A stretch of DNA of 31,193 bases from Lewinellaceae bacterium (GCA_020636445.1 JACJXV010000045.1:1-31193), one strand, 5' to 3'; counted from the stretch's first letter, positions 1 through 8,570 are shown. Notes: generated by a model from the letters alone, not told the origin. Made by a program: numbers and translations.

Positions 1-1110
1 GATGCCAAAGCTCCAAATCCTTCGCTGCCGAAGTCCCTGGATACCCATAAATAGTATGCCGAGATAGACAAAGAAACTTAACAGCACCCGCCAATCACCC
101 CAGGTCATAATGCCGACATGCCGTGGGTAATAATCGTGGGTCAGCGGAAACGGAACGAAAAGCAATTGCAGGTATTTGCCCAGCGTATACATGATCGTTG
201 CCGATTTCTCACCCGGTGAAAAGGGAACATACTGCGTTCCCGTCCACTTCAGGAAAGGGTTGTTCATCAATTCCAGCACGGGCTCACCTAGCGCCCAACC
301 CAAGATACCACCCCTGATCACAAGAAAAATCAAACTACCCATCGCATAAGGCAGCAGCGGCTTCCACCATTTCCGCCAGGACAAATCCGTGAAAAAGTAA
401 AAACTAAGGGGAATAATCCCCAGCAGAGTAATCGCATTTTCCTTGGCTAATAGCCCCAGAAGCAGTAAACCTGCCCCCAACAGATGCCATCCAAACCGAT
501 TATCGCGAATTCCACGCAGGACAGCGTATAGCGCTCCCAAACTCCCGAGTAAAGCCAGAATTTCGTCGCGCCCCTTGATGTTGGCTACCGCCTCCGTATG
601 GATAGGATGAACAGCAAAAAGTAACGCCGCCGCAGTCGACCACCACAAGGTCTGCGCGGAAAGGGGTGATCGCATCCCACCGGCCAAGAGCAAGAATAAG
701 AAGAACATCACCGTACATCCGCCGTAAAGCAATGCATTAAGCAGATGACTTATCCCCGGTGATTTGCCGAACAACTCCCACTCCAGGGCAAAGGTCGCCA
801 GGGAAAGGGGCCGGTAACGGCCCCCACTGACCAGCTTGGCTTTACCTTCTACTTTGAAAAAGCCAAAAAAAGTATCTTTTCCAAAAATACCGGGTAACCC
901 TGCCAGGCCTTGTTGGGTGAACTGATTATCGGTAATCACGATGGCATCATCCTGCGTGTAGGAATGACCCAGTGTATTGAGGTAAACCAAAACACTGATA
1001 CCAAACAATAGTAAATAAAGCCACCAGGCAGGTTGTAATGCCGGTCGAGCAGGCCCAATCGGAGGAGTAACGGATGGAGATGGTTGTTTTTTTCCTTTCT
1101 TTTTGGCCAT
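1..1110 (-). CDS. GT-C type membrane glycosyltransferase-like protein, TMTC/DUF1736-like (N-terminal 370 residues, cut by window edge)
   Basis: The frame is open on the minus strand from an ATG at 1110 to base 1, so the C-terminus lies outside the window. The product starts with a short basic Lys-rich tail, then a membrane helix at about 29-46. An acidic loop with the DD pair at 54-55 follows, as in GT-C enzymes that bind a lipid-linked sugar donor. The motif HPIHTEAVANIKGRDE at 168-183 is characteristic of the TMTC family. Several further hydrophobic helices follow, and a NNPF...Y.LLF.PFPLTHDYYP stretch near 290-335 fits DUF1736. By family, the role would be transfer of a sugar from a polyprenyl carrier onto a protein or glycan at the inner membrane, often with C-terminal TPR repeats, which would lie in the missing part. 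It is divergent from the amidohydrolase operon. Family assignment is fairly sure; substrate is unknown. Confidence 0.8.
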   Translation of the reverse strand, partial: MAKKKGKKQPSPSVTPPIGPARPALQPAWWLYLLLFGISVLVYLNTLGHSYTQDDAIVITDNQFTQQGLAGLPGIFGKDTFFGFFKVEGKAKLVSGGRYRPLSLATFALEWELFGKSPGISHLLNALLYGGCTVMFFLFLLLAGGMRSPLSAQTLWWSTAAALLFAVHPIHTEAVANIKGRDEILALLGSLGALYAVLRGIRDNRFGWHLLGAGLLLLGLLAKENAITLLGIIPLSFYFFTDLSWRKWWKPLLPYAMGSLIFLVIRGGILGWALGEPVLELMNNPFLKWTGTQYVPFSPGEKSATIMYTLGKYLQLLFVPFPLTHDYYPRHVGIMTWGDWRVLLSFFVYLGILFMGIQGLRQRRIWSFGI

Positions 1111-1435
1111 AATCGTAGGTCATTGGCAGGTTGAAGTTATTATTTTTTCCGGGTTTCTTACGGCCCTAACCCGTTTAAAAACCCGCAACAGTAATACCCT
1201 ATACCTGGCTACCACAAGCGGCTGGTCGACCCTCAGCTGTTTATGGTCGACAAATACCCTCTGCTGGTATGCAGATAGCTGGTATAAGTCCGTTACCAAC
1301 AGAGCCCCTACCGGCAATCGTAGTAAGTTTTTGTATTTTGTTGGCCGAAAAACACCCTTGGCCTAATTTTGTTTCACTACCAAGCTCCTCGTCAGGGGTG
1401 TAATTACATTTTTCCTAATTAGCCAAAAGAAGGAT
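1111..1435. other. Divergent intergenic region without a gene
   Basis: This 325-base gap separates the minus-strand GT-C gene from the plus-strand amidohydrolase operon. Apart from the promoter match at 1337-1371 I see no repeat, RNA gene or credible small ORF. The open frames here have no recognisable protein features. Confidence 0.6.
1337..1371 (+). promoter_or_regulatory. Bacteroidota-type promoter of the amidohydrolase operon
   Basis: TTTG (1337-1340) is followed after 23 nt by TAATTTTG (1364-1371), a full match to the Bacteroidota -33/-7 consensus TTTG/TAnnTTTG. The spacer is at the long end of the usual range. The predicted start of transcription lies about 60 nt before the ATG at 1436. 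Confidence 0.55.
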
Positions 1436-3220
1436 ATGAAGAAGGCTCTATGCTTATTGTTGGCGTGGGTTTGTCTGGGAATCCAAATTTCCCGGGCACA
1501 AGGTGGAACGGAGGAAATGACTCCGGTGACCCATACCTACGCCCTAAAAAATGTGACCATCATTCAGAAACCCGGACAAGTAATCCAAAAAGGTATCGTG
1601 GTGGTTAAAAATGGTTTGATTCACGCCGTGGGACCCAATGTCGCTATTCCGGCGAATGCGAAAGTGATTGAAGGGGACTCTATGTTTGTGTATGCTGGCT
1701 TTATTGACGGCCTTTCGCAAACGGGAATTCCCCGCCCAGAGCCTGCGCAAGCTGGCAGTGGCCGTGGTGGGCAGCAGCAACGCCCGCAAGGAGTTGAGCG
1801 TGGTGAACCCAGTTATGAAACAGCAGGCATCATGCCTCAGCAAACCGTGAGGGAAGCCCTGAAACCAGGCGACCGGTCGATCGATGACATGCGTAAACTT
1901 GGATTTACTGCCGCACAGGTAGTCCCTAACGGACGGATGTTGCCTGGCAATGGTTCCTTGATCATGCTCGGATCCGGCAAAACAGCCGATGACTACATCG
2001 TAAAAGAAAATACGTCGCTGGTAGCTACCCTGACTACCTCGCCAGGGGTGTATCCCGCTACACAAATTGGGGTAATTTCCCGCTTTGAGGAGCTATACCG
2101 CCAGGCACAACAACTACAGGCCCACACCAAGGCTTATGCTGCCAACCCTGCCGGCATGGTTCGCCCTACTTCTGACCGTGTGCTGGAAGCGTTTTTTCCT
2201 GTGCTGGATGGAAAGCAGCCGGTCTATTTCCTGGCTCCGGATGTAAAATCTACCGCTCGGGCACTGGCATTGCAAAAAGAACTGGGCTTCCAGATGATCA
2301 TCGCTGGTGTTCGCCAGGGTTGGCCCCTGGCCGACCAGATGAAGGCCCTGAATAAGCCTACCTTCCTTTCTTTGGATCTGCCGAAGGCTAAAAAAGAAGA
2401 TGCAAAACCAGCCGCAGCGGCGGGTGGAGCCCGTGGAGGCAATCGCCCTGGTGCTGAGGCGGCCCCTAAAGCCGAAGAGAATGCAAAGCCAGCTGAAGAG
2501 GCCAAACCCAAAGATCCCGAGATGGAAGCGCTCGAAGCGCGTCGCGCAGCCGAAATGGCCCTGTATGAAGGCCAGGCCGCGGCTATGACCACCAAGAGTA
2601 TTCCCTTCGCGTTTAGTGCCATGAATGCCAAGCCAGCCGAAATTCGCGAGAATTTACGCCGCATGATTAAGGCTGGATTGACAGAGGATCAGGCACTGGC
2701 AGCCCTTACGACTACTCCCGCCAATATCTTTGGCGTATCCGCCATGATGGGTTCCGTGGAAAAAGGAAAGATGGCTAACCTCGTAGTAACCGATCAGCCT
2801 TACTTCAATGAAAAGTCCAACGTTCGCTATGTTTTCGTCGATGGAATGATGTACGAATACGAAGTGAAAGCCGCACCGAAAGGCAACCCCAATGGTTCCG
2901 CAAAAGTAGGTGGTCGCTGGAGCTATAATATTGCCGTTCCCGGACAGGAAGCCGCCGGTGTTTTTAACTTTAAAGACGAGGGCGGGAATATTTCAGGTAC
3001 CTGGACCAGCACTACCATGCCCGGTGAAAACAATATGGCTGCGGTTACTCTCAAAGGCAATAACCTCACCTTCAGTTCCAGTATTGATGCTGGTGGACAG
3101 TCCATGACCCTTGAATTTGACCTGGTCTTTGAAGGCAACAACTTCTCGGGCAAAGTAAATGTAGGTTCTTTCGGAACTTTTGATGTAGAGGGTAGCCGCC
3201 TGGGCGACCCCAAAAATTAA
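1436..3220 (+). CDS. Exported amidohydrolase-fold protein lacking the metal-binding HxH, with C-terminal beta domain
   Basis: This 594-residue protein has an N-terminal signal peptide (about 1-21, ending SRAQ). Residues 30-90 form the small beta-sandwich typical of composite amidohydrolases (KNVTIIQ, GIVVVKNGLIHAVGP). Where active family members have PGxIDxHxH, this one reads AGFIDGLSQTG (87-97), so both histidines are absent. A Gly/Arg/Gln-rich loop (107-124) and an Ala/Lys/Glu/Pro-rich linker (317-362) interrupt the barrel region. The end of the fold is kept (LTTTPANIFGV, GSVEKGKMANLVV, 424-452). Residues 490-594 form an extra Gly- and beta-rich domain (GGRWSYNIAVPG, GTFDVEGSRLGD). It is first of three co-directional paralogous genes, 25 nt before the next. 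A metal-free catalytic function or a structural partner role for the next protein is inference. Confidence 0.8.
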   Translation: MKKALCLLLAWVCLGIQISRAQGGTEEMTPVTHTYALKNVTIIQKPGQVIQKGIVVVKNGLIHAVGPNVAIPANAKVIEGDSMFVYAGFIDGLSQTGIPRPEPAQAGSGRGGQQQRPQGVERGEPSYETAGIMPQQTVREALKPGDRSIDDMRKLGFTAAQVVPNGRMLPGNGSLIMLGSGKTADDYIVKENTSLVATLTTSPGVYPATQIGVISRFEELYRQAQQLQAHTKAYAANPAGMVRPTSDRVLEAFFPVLDGKQPVYFLAPDVKSTARALALQKELGFQMIIAGVRQGWPLADQMKALNKPTFLSLDLPKAKKEDAKPAAAAGGARGGNRPGAEAAPKAEENAKPAEEAKPKDPEMEALEARRAAEMALYEGQAAAMTTKSIPFAFSAMNAKPAEIRENLRRMIKAGLTEDQALAALTTTPANIFGVSAMMGSVEKGKMANLVVTDQPYFNEKSNVRYVFVDGMMYEYEVKAAPKGNPNGSAKVGGRWSYNIAVPGQEAAGVFNFKDEGGNISGTWTSTTMPGENNMAAVTLKGNNLTFSSSIDAGGQSMTLEFDLVFEGNNFSGKVNVGSFGTFDVEGSRLGDPKN

Positions 3221-3245
3221 TTGGGATTCTAAATTCAGAAAAGAT

Positions 3246-4622
3246 ATGAAACCATTTCTCTCAATACTTTTTCTACTGGTTTTGGCCTGGGCTGGCAATG
3301 CTCAACCGGCTACCGGTAGTTTGTTAATCAAAAACGGAACGGTTCTTACCGTCACGAAAGGGACTTTTGAGAATACCGATGTCCTGGTCGTCGATGGTAA
3401 AATCAAGCAAATCGGTAAAAATATCCGGACACCACAAGGCGTAACGGAAATTGATGCTACCGGGAAATTCGTTATGCCCGGCATTCTGGATGCTCACTCC
3501 CACATCGCGTTGGATGTAGTGAACGAGGCTACCCGCCCCGTAACTTCTGATGTATGGGTTGGTGATGCGCTTGACCCCCTGGATATCTCCATTTACCGAG
3601 CCCTCGCCGGTGGCGTTACAACCATCCACGCGATGCACGGCTCGGCCAACGCCATAGGCGGTGAGTGCGAAACGATCAAGCTTCGCTATGGCACTTACGA
3701 TCCGGAAGATCTACGGATGCAAGGCGCTCCCCGCACCATTAAGTTTGCACTCGGAGAAAACCCCATGCGGAGCCATGGTGAAGGCAACGGCATTGTACCC
3801 CGTACCCGGATGGGTGTCGAACAGGTTATCCGGCGCGCGTTCTCCGAAGCGCAGGAGTATATGGCTGCCAAAGATAAGTACAACGCGGTGAAGGCAACGG
3901 ACCCTACCGCTTTACCTCCTACGTTCAACCGCCGGATGGAAACCCTTGCTGAGATCCTCAAAGGGAATATTATCATCCACTGCCACTCATACCGTGCTGA
4001 TGAAATCCTGATGCTGATGAACGTATGCCGCGATTACGGCGTTAAACGCCTTTGTTTCCAGCATACCAATGAAGGGTTTAAGGTGGCTCCTGAGCTGGCA
4101 GCCTTTGGTGCCGGTGCATCGGTGTTCGCCGACTGGTGGGCCTATAAATTTGAAGTCTACTATTCGACGGCATATAACGCAGCCATCATGACCAAAAATG
4201 GCGTCGTTACTTCAATTAACTCCGATAGTGAAGAGCTGATTCGCCACCTTTATCACGAGGCGGCCAAAACACAGCGCTATGGTGGCCTTACCGACGATGA
4301 GGCCCTGGCTTTAATCACGATCAACTCAGCCAAGCAATTGGGTATTGATCAGCGTGTTGGCTCCCTGGAAGTTGGTAAGGATGGCGATGTGGCGATCTTC
4401 AACGCCCACCCGCTTTCCGTCTACGCAATTCCGATGATGACTATCGTGGATGGTATCGTTCGTTTTGACCGGGCCAAAGATGCTGATGATCAGCGGATGC
4501 AAGTGGATCCCGAGAAAGCAGAAACGGCCTTTTTCCTGGCACAGGAACACAAAAATGCTGACCACTGCCTGGAAGATGCCTTTGATTTCGCTAATGAACT
4601 ATTTGGGTTCGAACGCGAATAA
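3246..4622 (+). CDS. Exported metal-dependent amidohydrolase (probable active member of the trio)
   Basis: A 458-residue protein with a signal peptide ending near residue 19 (GNAQ). It has the complete set of amidohydrolase signatures: PGILDAHSH with H84 and H86, H245/H247 in IIIHCHS, H273 in CFQHTNEG, and the catalytic-type aspartate D327 in SINSDSEE. K166 in IKFALGENP lies where some subfamilies use a carboxylated lysine bridging two metals; that assignment is inference. GSLEVGKDGDVAIF near the C-terminus closes the beta-sandwich. Family members hydrolyse cyclic amides, dipeptides or related C-N bonds; the substrate cannot be told from sequence. It lies between two paralogues lacking the metal ligands, so it is probably the catalytic partner in this periplasmic set. 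Confidence 0.88.
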   Translation: MKPFLSILFLLVLAWAGNAQPATGSLLIKNGTVLTVTKGTFENTDVLVVDGKIKQIGKNIRTPQGVTEIDATGKFVMPGILDAHSHIALDVVNEATRPVTSDVWVGDALDPLDISIYRALAGGVTTIHAMHGSANAIGGECETIKLRYGTYDPEDLRMQGAPRTIKFALGENPMRSHGEGNGIVPRTRMGVEQVIRRAFSEAQEYMAAKDKYNAVKATDPTALPPTFNRRMETLAEILKGNIIIHCHSYRADEILMLMNVCRDYGVKRLCFQHTNEGFKVAPELAAFGAGASVFADWWAYKFEVYYSTAYNAAIMTKNGVVTSINSDSEELIRHLYHEAAKTQRYGGLTDDEALALITINSAKQLGIDQRVGSLEVGKDGDVAIFNAHPLSVYAIPMMTIVDGIVRFDRAKDADDQRMQVDPEKAETAFFLAQEHKNADHCLEDAFDFANELFGFERE

Positions 4623-4676
4623 GGGCTCAGGAACCTTTTTGAGTTATTTTTTTGCGAAGCATTAAATGCAAAGATT

Positions 4677-5981
4677 ATGAAATTCAAATTTGGATATATA
4701 ACCCTTTTCCTTTGCTGGGCTGTGGCAAACAGCCTGTTTGCCCAGGTGGAAAAGCCGGTCAAAGGCACTTTTGCCCTGACCAACGCCACCATCGAAACCG
4801 TCACCAAAGGTACCCTTACGGGAACCCTGCTGATCCGCGATGGAAAAATTGCTGCACTGGGTAGCAATGTAACCGTTCCCGCCGGCGCTACCGTTATCGA
4901 TTGCCAGGGATTAACCCTCTATCCGGGCATGATTGATGGCGGCACCCAACTGGGATTGGGTGAAGTTGGCTCTATTTCATTGACTCAGGATGCCGATGAA
5001 ATTGGTGACATCACCCCCCACATGGAGGCTCTTACGGCTGTCAACCCTAATGCTACAGCCATCCCGGTGACCCGCGTTGAAGGGGTTACGACTGTGCTGT
5101 CGGTACCTCAAAATGGCTTGCTGCCAGGTACGGCATCCCTGATCAACCTCGTGGGCTATACCCCTGACCAGATGTACGCAGGCTTCAAGGGGGTCGTCCT
5201 GAATTTCCCAACCGCTGGCCGGCGGGGATTTCGCGATCAGCGCACCGATGAAGAATTGAAGAAGGAGACCGAGAAAGCATTGAAGAAACTCAATGACATC
5301 TGGGACCAGGCGAAATTCTACAACGAGGTAGCTATGGCTGCCCAAAAGGATGCTTCCATGAAGCCGCCTTACAACCCGGAAATGGCTCGCGTCGCTCAAG
5401 TACTGAATGGGGAGATGATGCTGTTGGTAGAAGTGAACAAAGCCAGTGATATTGAGTTAGCCATCAAGTGGACGCAGGAGAAAAAAGTACCCAAAGTAGC
5501 CTTCACCGGTGTTGCCGAAGGCTGGCGGGTAGCGGATCAACTAGCCAAAGCCGGAATTCCGGTGATTACCGGCCCGGTACAAGCCATGCCTACCCGGACT
5601 TCTGATCGCTACGACAAACCCTATTCCAATGCTGGTCTGATGCACAAAGCAGGTGTGAAAGTAGCCATTCGGACCGATCAAACAGAGAATGTCCGCAACC
5701 TGCCTTTCCACGCTGGCTTTGCGGCCGCATATGGGCTCGGTAAAGAACAGGCCCTCAAAGCAGTCACGATCGTTCCTGCTGAGATTTTTGGCGTTGCCGA
5801 TAAGCTGGGCTCCCTGGAAGTAGGCAAAAATGCAACCCTTTTTGCCTCCACGGGTGATCCTCTGGAAACGAAAACGAAAATCATGCACCTGTTCATTGAT
5901 GGCTACCAGATACCCCTGGATAGCCGCCATATTCAGTTGTATCACGAATTCCTGAACCGGACCCCCGGCGTACGGAAATAA
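4677..5981 (+). CDS. Exported amidohydrolase-like protein lacking the HxH motif
   Basis: A 434-residue protein with a signal peptide (about 1-23, ending LFAQ) and the N-terminal beta-sandwich (TFALTNATIETVTKG, LLIRDGKIAALG). The expected HxH is replaced: PGMIDGGTQLG at 83-93. The barrel keeps family features, including GVTTVLSVPQ, TGVAEGWRVADQL, VAIRTDQTENVRNLPFHAG and GSLEVGKNATLF. It resembles the 1436-3220 product more than the 3246-4622 product, sharing NIFGV/EIFGV and the GW.(L/V)ADQ motif, but lacks that protein's Lys-rich linker and extra C-terminal domain. It is 54 nt after the middle gene and directly before a strong terminator, so it is the last gene of the operon. Probable non-metal paralogue; function not known. 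Confidence 0.82.
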   Translation: MKFKFGYITLFLCWAVANSLFAQVEKPVKGTFALTNATIETVTKGTLTGTLLIRDGKIAALGSNVTVPAGATVIDCQGLTLYPGMIDGGTQLGLGEVGSISLTQDADEIGDITPHMEALTAVNPNATAIPVTRVEGVTTVLSVPQNGLLPGTASLINLVGYTPDQMYAGFKGVVLNFPTAGRRGFRDQRTDEELKKETEKALKKLNDIWDQAKFYNEVAMAAQKDASMKPPYNPEMARVAQVLNGEMMLLVEVNKASDIELAIKWTQEKKVPKVAFTGVAEGWRVADQLAKAGIPVITGPVQAMPTRTSDRYDKPYSNAGLMHKAGVKVAIRTDQTENVRNLPFHAGFAAAYGLGKEQALKAVTIVPAEIFGVADKLGSLEVGKNATLFASTGDPLETKTKIMHLFIDGYQIPLDSRHIQLYHEFLNRTPGVRK

Positions 5982-6035
5982 GTATATCTAAGACACTTTA
6001 GGAAAAACGCTCCTGAAATATCTTAGCAACATTGG

Positions 6036-6079
6036 TCATCCCGAATTTTGGTAACGCCCAAAGTTCGGGATGATTTTTT
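6036..6079 (+). terminator. Strong intrinsic terminator of the amidohydrolase operon
   Basis: Arms 6036-6051 and 6058-6073 pair over 16 bp (one G-T wobble) around a six-base loop, and six T residues follow at 6074-6079. It lies 55 nt after the stop of the third amidohydrolase gene. Confidence 0.85.
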
Positions 6080-6137
6080 GGCGCGTTAGCTGTTAGCGTG
6101 TTGGCGCATTAGCTTCAATTTCAACTAAATAAACTAC

Positions 6138-6227
6138 ATAAACCGAGTGAGCGATAGCGATCGGTATAAACCAAACGAACGAAGTGAGTGGCATAAACCG
6201 AGTGAGCGATAGCGATCGGCATGAACC
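6138..6227. repeat. Three tandem 27-28-bp units (ATAAACC...)
   Basis: Units at 6138-6165, 6166-6192 and 6193-6220 each begin ATAAACC and end GGT or GGC; a fourth start (ATGAACC) follows at 6221. Units 1 and 3 are identical over 27 bases (the 28-bp copies are 6137-6164 and 6192-6219) and contain GAGTGAGCGATAGCGATCGG; unit 2 has the variant core AACGAACGAAGTGAGTGG. The array lies between the operon terminator and guaD, where it may contribute to spacing only. Confidence 0.8.
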
Positions 6228-6276
6228 AGAATCGTCGTATCTTTCCCCACTGTAACAAGCCTGATAATTCGCGAAA

Positions 6277-6753
6277 ATGGAGCAAAATGACCAACTATTT
6301 ATTCGGGAAGCTATTGCCCTCGCCCGCTGGGGTATGGAGAAAAACCAGGGAGGCCCCTTTGGGGCTGTTGTGGTTAAAGATGGAGAAATTATCGCCCGCG
6401 GCAACAACCAGGTAACATCTACCAACGACCCTTCGGCTCATGCGGAAGTGGTAGCAATTCGAGCTGCCTGCCGCCACCTAGGAAATTTCCAGCTCACCGG
6501 ATGCACCCTCTATACTTCCTGCGAACCCTGTCCCATGTGCCTGGGTGCTATCTACTGGGCGCGCCCCGACCGGGTGGTTTATGCAGGCTCGCGCGAGGAT
6601 GCCGCCGCTGCTGGCTTTGATGATGCCTTCATCTATCACGAAGTTAGTCTGCCCATTTCGGACCGAAGCCTGCCTTTTACCCAGGTAGCCCGCGAAGATG
6701 CCCGGCAACTGTTCCAGGAATGGGAGGATAAATCGGATAAAATTGCCTATTGA
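6277..6753 (+). CDS. guaD: Guanine deaminase (cytidine deaminase-fold, GuaD type)
   Basis: A 158-residue protein that converts guanine to xanthine and ammonia in the cytosol. It has the zinc deaminase signature with H55 and catalytic E57 in DPSAHAEV, and zinc cysteines C85 and C88 in SCEPCPMC. The segment GAIYWARP (90-97), the GFDDAFIYHE stretch and the C-terminal ...DKIAY tail are those of the Bacillus GuaD type, whose C-terminus reaches into the partner subunit's active site. This argues for GuaD over the tRNA adenosine deaminase TadA, which has the same fold. Length matches GuaD (about 156). No obvious Shine-Dalgarno. A short 6-bp hairpin (6755-6769) directly follows the stop. Confidence 0.88.
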   Translation: MEQNDQLFIREAIALARWGMEKNQGGPFGAVVVKDGEIIARGNNQVTSTNDPSAHAEVVAIRAACRHLGNFQLTGCTLYTSCEPCPMCLGAIYWARPDRVVYAGSREDAAAAGFDDAFIYHEVSLPISDRSLPFTQVAREDARQLFQEWEDKSDKIAY

Positions 6754-6939
6754 TTCCTCCGGGGGAGGACGCTAACTTCCCTACTCACCAGGGTGCCTTG
6801 GTTGATATACAAAACCCTAAGGTCAGTCAACAACCTGTTTAACAACTAGCGCCGGGAAAGCCTTGTTGAAATAAGATGCCCTTTTTGGGCGTTCTTGAAT
6901 CGAAATCTTTTTTTGGACCGCGTTGCCAAGCTGTTTATT

Positions 6940-7506
6940 ATGACTCTTTTCCGTTACCTTCTGGCCAAAACCAGCCCTCGTTGGGGCATACTCTTGTTTA
7001 TTGTTTTATTGACTTCCCAGTGCAATATCATTCGCGACTTAACGACTGAACGGCCGGATAGTAGCAAGCCTGGAACTACCTCCTCTACCTCGGCAGCGGC
7101 CCGCAAAGAATTGGCACTCCGGCAAGATATTGTTGATTTTGCCAAAAAATATCAAGGAACTCATTACCTGTATGCCGGTAAAAAACCTAGCACGGGTTTC
7201 GACTGCTCTGGATTCACCTCCTATGTCTTGGGTAATTTTGATATTTCCTTATCACCCAGCTCACGTGACCAGGCCTTGCAAGGCAAAGAAAAGCCCCTGG
7301 CTAAAGCACAGCCTGGCGACCTGGTTGTTTTCCGGCGCAGTGCCCGCGAACCTGTTTTTCACGTCGCCCTGGTCATCTTTAATGACGGAAAAAAATTAGA
7401 AGTCATCCATAGCACCTCCTCCCGGGGGGTTGTTATCGACGATTTGATGACCAGCTCATACTGGAAACCCAAAATCAATGAAATCCGCGATGTGATCAAG
7501 CCTTAG
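6940..7506 (+). CDS. NlpC/P60-family cell-wall peptidase, probable lipoprotein
   Basis: Reading from the ATG at 6940 gives 188 residues starting with a basic and hydrophobic export signal that ends LLTSQC. C28 is a likely lipidation site, although Q at -1 is unusual. An upstream in-frame TTG at 6895 would add 15 residues before the signal and is not preferred. After a Ser/Thr linker, the NlpC/P60 domain (about 60-185) shows the Cys-His-His set: C89 in FDCSGF, H141 in FHVALV and H157 in EVIHST. Such enzymes cut gamma-D-Glu-diamino acid bonds in peptidoglycan stem peptides. By its signal it would act in the periplasm, anchored to a membrane. It is not clearly in an operon with guaD (186 nt gap). 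Confidence 0.85.
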   Translation: MTLFRYLLAKTSPRWGILLFIVLLTSQCNIIRDLTTERPDSSKPGTTSSTSAAARKELALRQDIVDFAKKYQGTHYLYAGKKPSTGFDCSGFTSYVLGNFDISLSPSSRDQALQGKEKPLAKAQPGDLVVFRRSAREPVFHVALVIFNDGKKLEVIHSTSSRGVVIDDLMTSSYWKPKINEIRDVIKP

Positions 7507-7897
7507 ATCACTATTCCAGTCCTCAAATAGTCCGTACGCAGTCACCAGTCAAGACCTGCACCCTAGTAGCCATCGCATCTTAACTCCGCGATAAGACAAA
7601 TGGCTAGTCTTTTGCCTACGTTAACAGTAGTATCCCATCCGGACTTTCCACGAGGCTTACGCTATCTGCTGCGGTATCTCCTGTCTGACTGCAGCTAGTC
7701 AGTTCTTGACTCGAAAAGGCAAAAAAACGATCTTTGCCGGGTACACTCACCTCAGGCCGCCATAGACCTGTTCCCCAATGACAAGGTGAGCATACGCCAA
7801 AAGGTTTTTCCTGCTAAGACACCCACCAATAAACCGTTGAAAATCAAAGCAAAAACGGCTCGTCCAGGTAAAGTCTGCAGCGGAAAAGGAAAACCCC
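7507..7897. other. Intergenic region upstream of the RAYT gene
   Basis: These 391 bases contain no supportable gene. Small hairpins are visible (6-bp arms 7685-7690/7697-7702, and 7719-7724 with TTTGCC near 7733), but none carries a T run, and I find no further copy of the palindrome seen in and after the transposase gene. Confidence 0.5.
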
Positions 7898-8509
7898 ATG
7901 GCAAAGTTCAAAAATAAATACCGCATAGAATCCAATCGGTGGCAATATTGGGATTATTCAGCACCCGGCAGGTATTTCATTACCATCGTCATCCAGCATC
8001 GAAAATGCATATTAGGAAGGGTGGTAAATGGGAAAATGGAATTATCGCCATTTGGTGAAATGGTGAAAACAGAAATCGAAAAAATCCCCCAATACCACCC
8101 TCGTGCCCTGGTGGACGAATGGGTGATCATGCCTAACCACATCCATTTATTAATTGAATTGGGGGCATATGATTATGACAATGGCGTCACCGTAGTAGAG
8201 AAAATTCATGAATTTTCTCTACCATCCCACGTACCATCCCCCGCGCCACCCCCGATCCCCCCCGGTGACGACGCCATCAAACAATACCGCAAAATGCGGC
8301 GCAAAATGTTAATCCCCAAAATTATCGGCAGGTTGCAAATGCAATCATCAAAACAAATCAACATCCGACAAAACACCCCCGGTCGAAAAAATTGGCAACC
8401 TAATTACCATGACCACGTCATACGCAACCAGGCATCCTACCTGCGTATCAAAAATTATATCATCAAAAATCCTGAAAAATGGAATGAAGACACCTTTAAT
8501 GCCCTGTAA
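7898..8509 (+). CDS. REP-associated tyrosine transposase (RAYT, IS200-like Y1 fold)
   Basis: A 203-residue protein with the Y1 transposase/RAYT signature: the metal-binding HxH at 81-83 in MPNHIHLLI and a C-terminal NYHDHVIRN...NYIIKNPEKW block. By comparison with E. coli TnpA-REP, where the tyrosine lies in DYIYINP, Y187 in NYIIKNP is the likely nucleophile. RAYTs cut and join single-stranded DNA at palindromic REP-like sequences and are usually single-copy. The stretch 88-125 between HxH and the second half is Pro-rich, low in conservation and contains a 28-bp perfect palindrome in its coding DNA. No flanking IS ends are visible, which fits a domesticated RAYT rather than an insertion sequence. 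Confidence 0.85.
   Translation: MAKFKNKYRIESNRWQYWDYSAPGRYFITIVIQHRKCILGRVVNGKMELSPFGEMVKTEIEKIPQYHPRALVDEWVIMPNHIHLLIELGAYDYDNGVTVVEKIHEFSLPSHVPSPAPPPIPPGDDAIKQYRKMRRKMLIPKIIGRLQMQSSKQINIRQNTPGRKNWQPNYHDHVIRNQASYLRIKNYIIKNPEKWNEDTFNAL
8195..8222. repeat. Perfect 28-bp palindrome inside the RAYT coding sequence (REP-like)
   Basis: Bases 8195-8222 are self-complementary over the full length (14-bp arms, centre TTCATGAA, ends GTAGAG/CTCTAC). They encode about residues 100-109 of the transposase. The sequence strongly resembles the palindrome at 8571-8608. Confidence 0.85.
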
Positions 8510-8570
8510 TGCTGGGAAAAGGCGTGATAACACCTACCCTGCCTATAGGCGGAGGGAATACAGCTACCCG

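Noticed and set aside
1103..1366. 87-codon plus-strand frame in the first intergenic gap
   Set aside because: It overlaps the promoter of the amidohydrolase operon, has an atypical composition and no recognisable fold.
6138..6227. Candidate CRISPR array
   Set aside because: The units are contiguous variants of one sequence without unique spacers, and no cas gene is nearby.
6277..6753. Identification as tRNA adenosine deaminase TadA
   Set aside because: GAIYWARP, GFDDAFIYHE and the C-terminal Tyr-ending tail match GuaD, not TadA.
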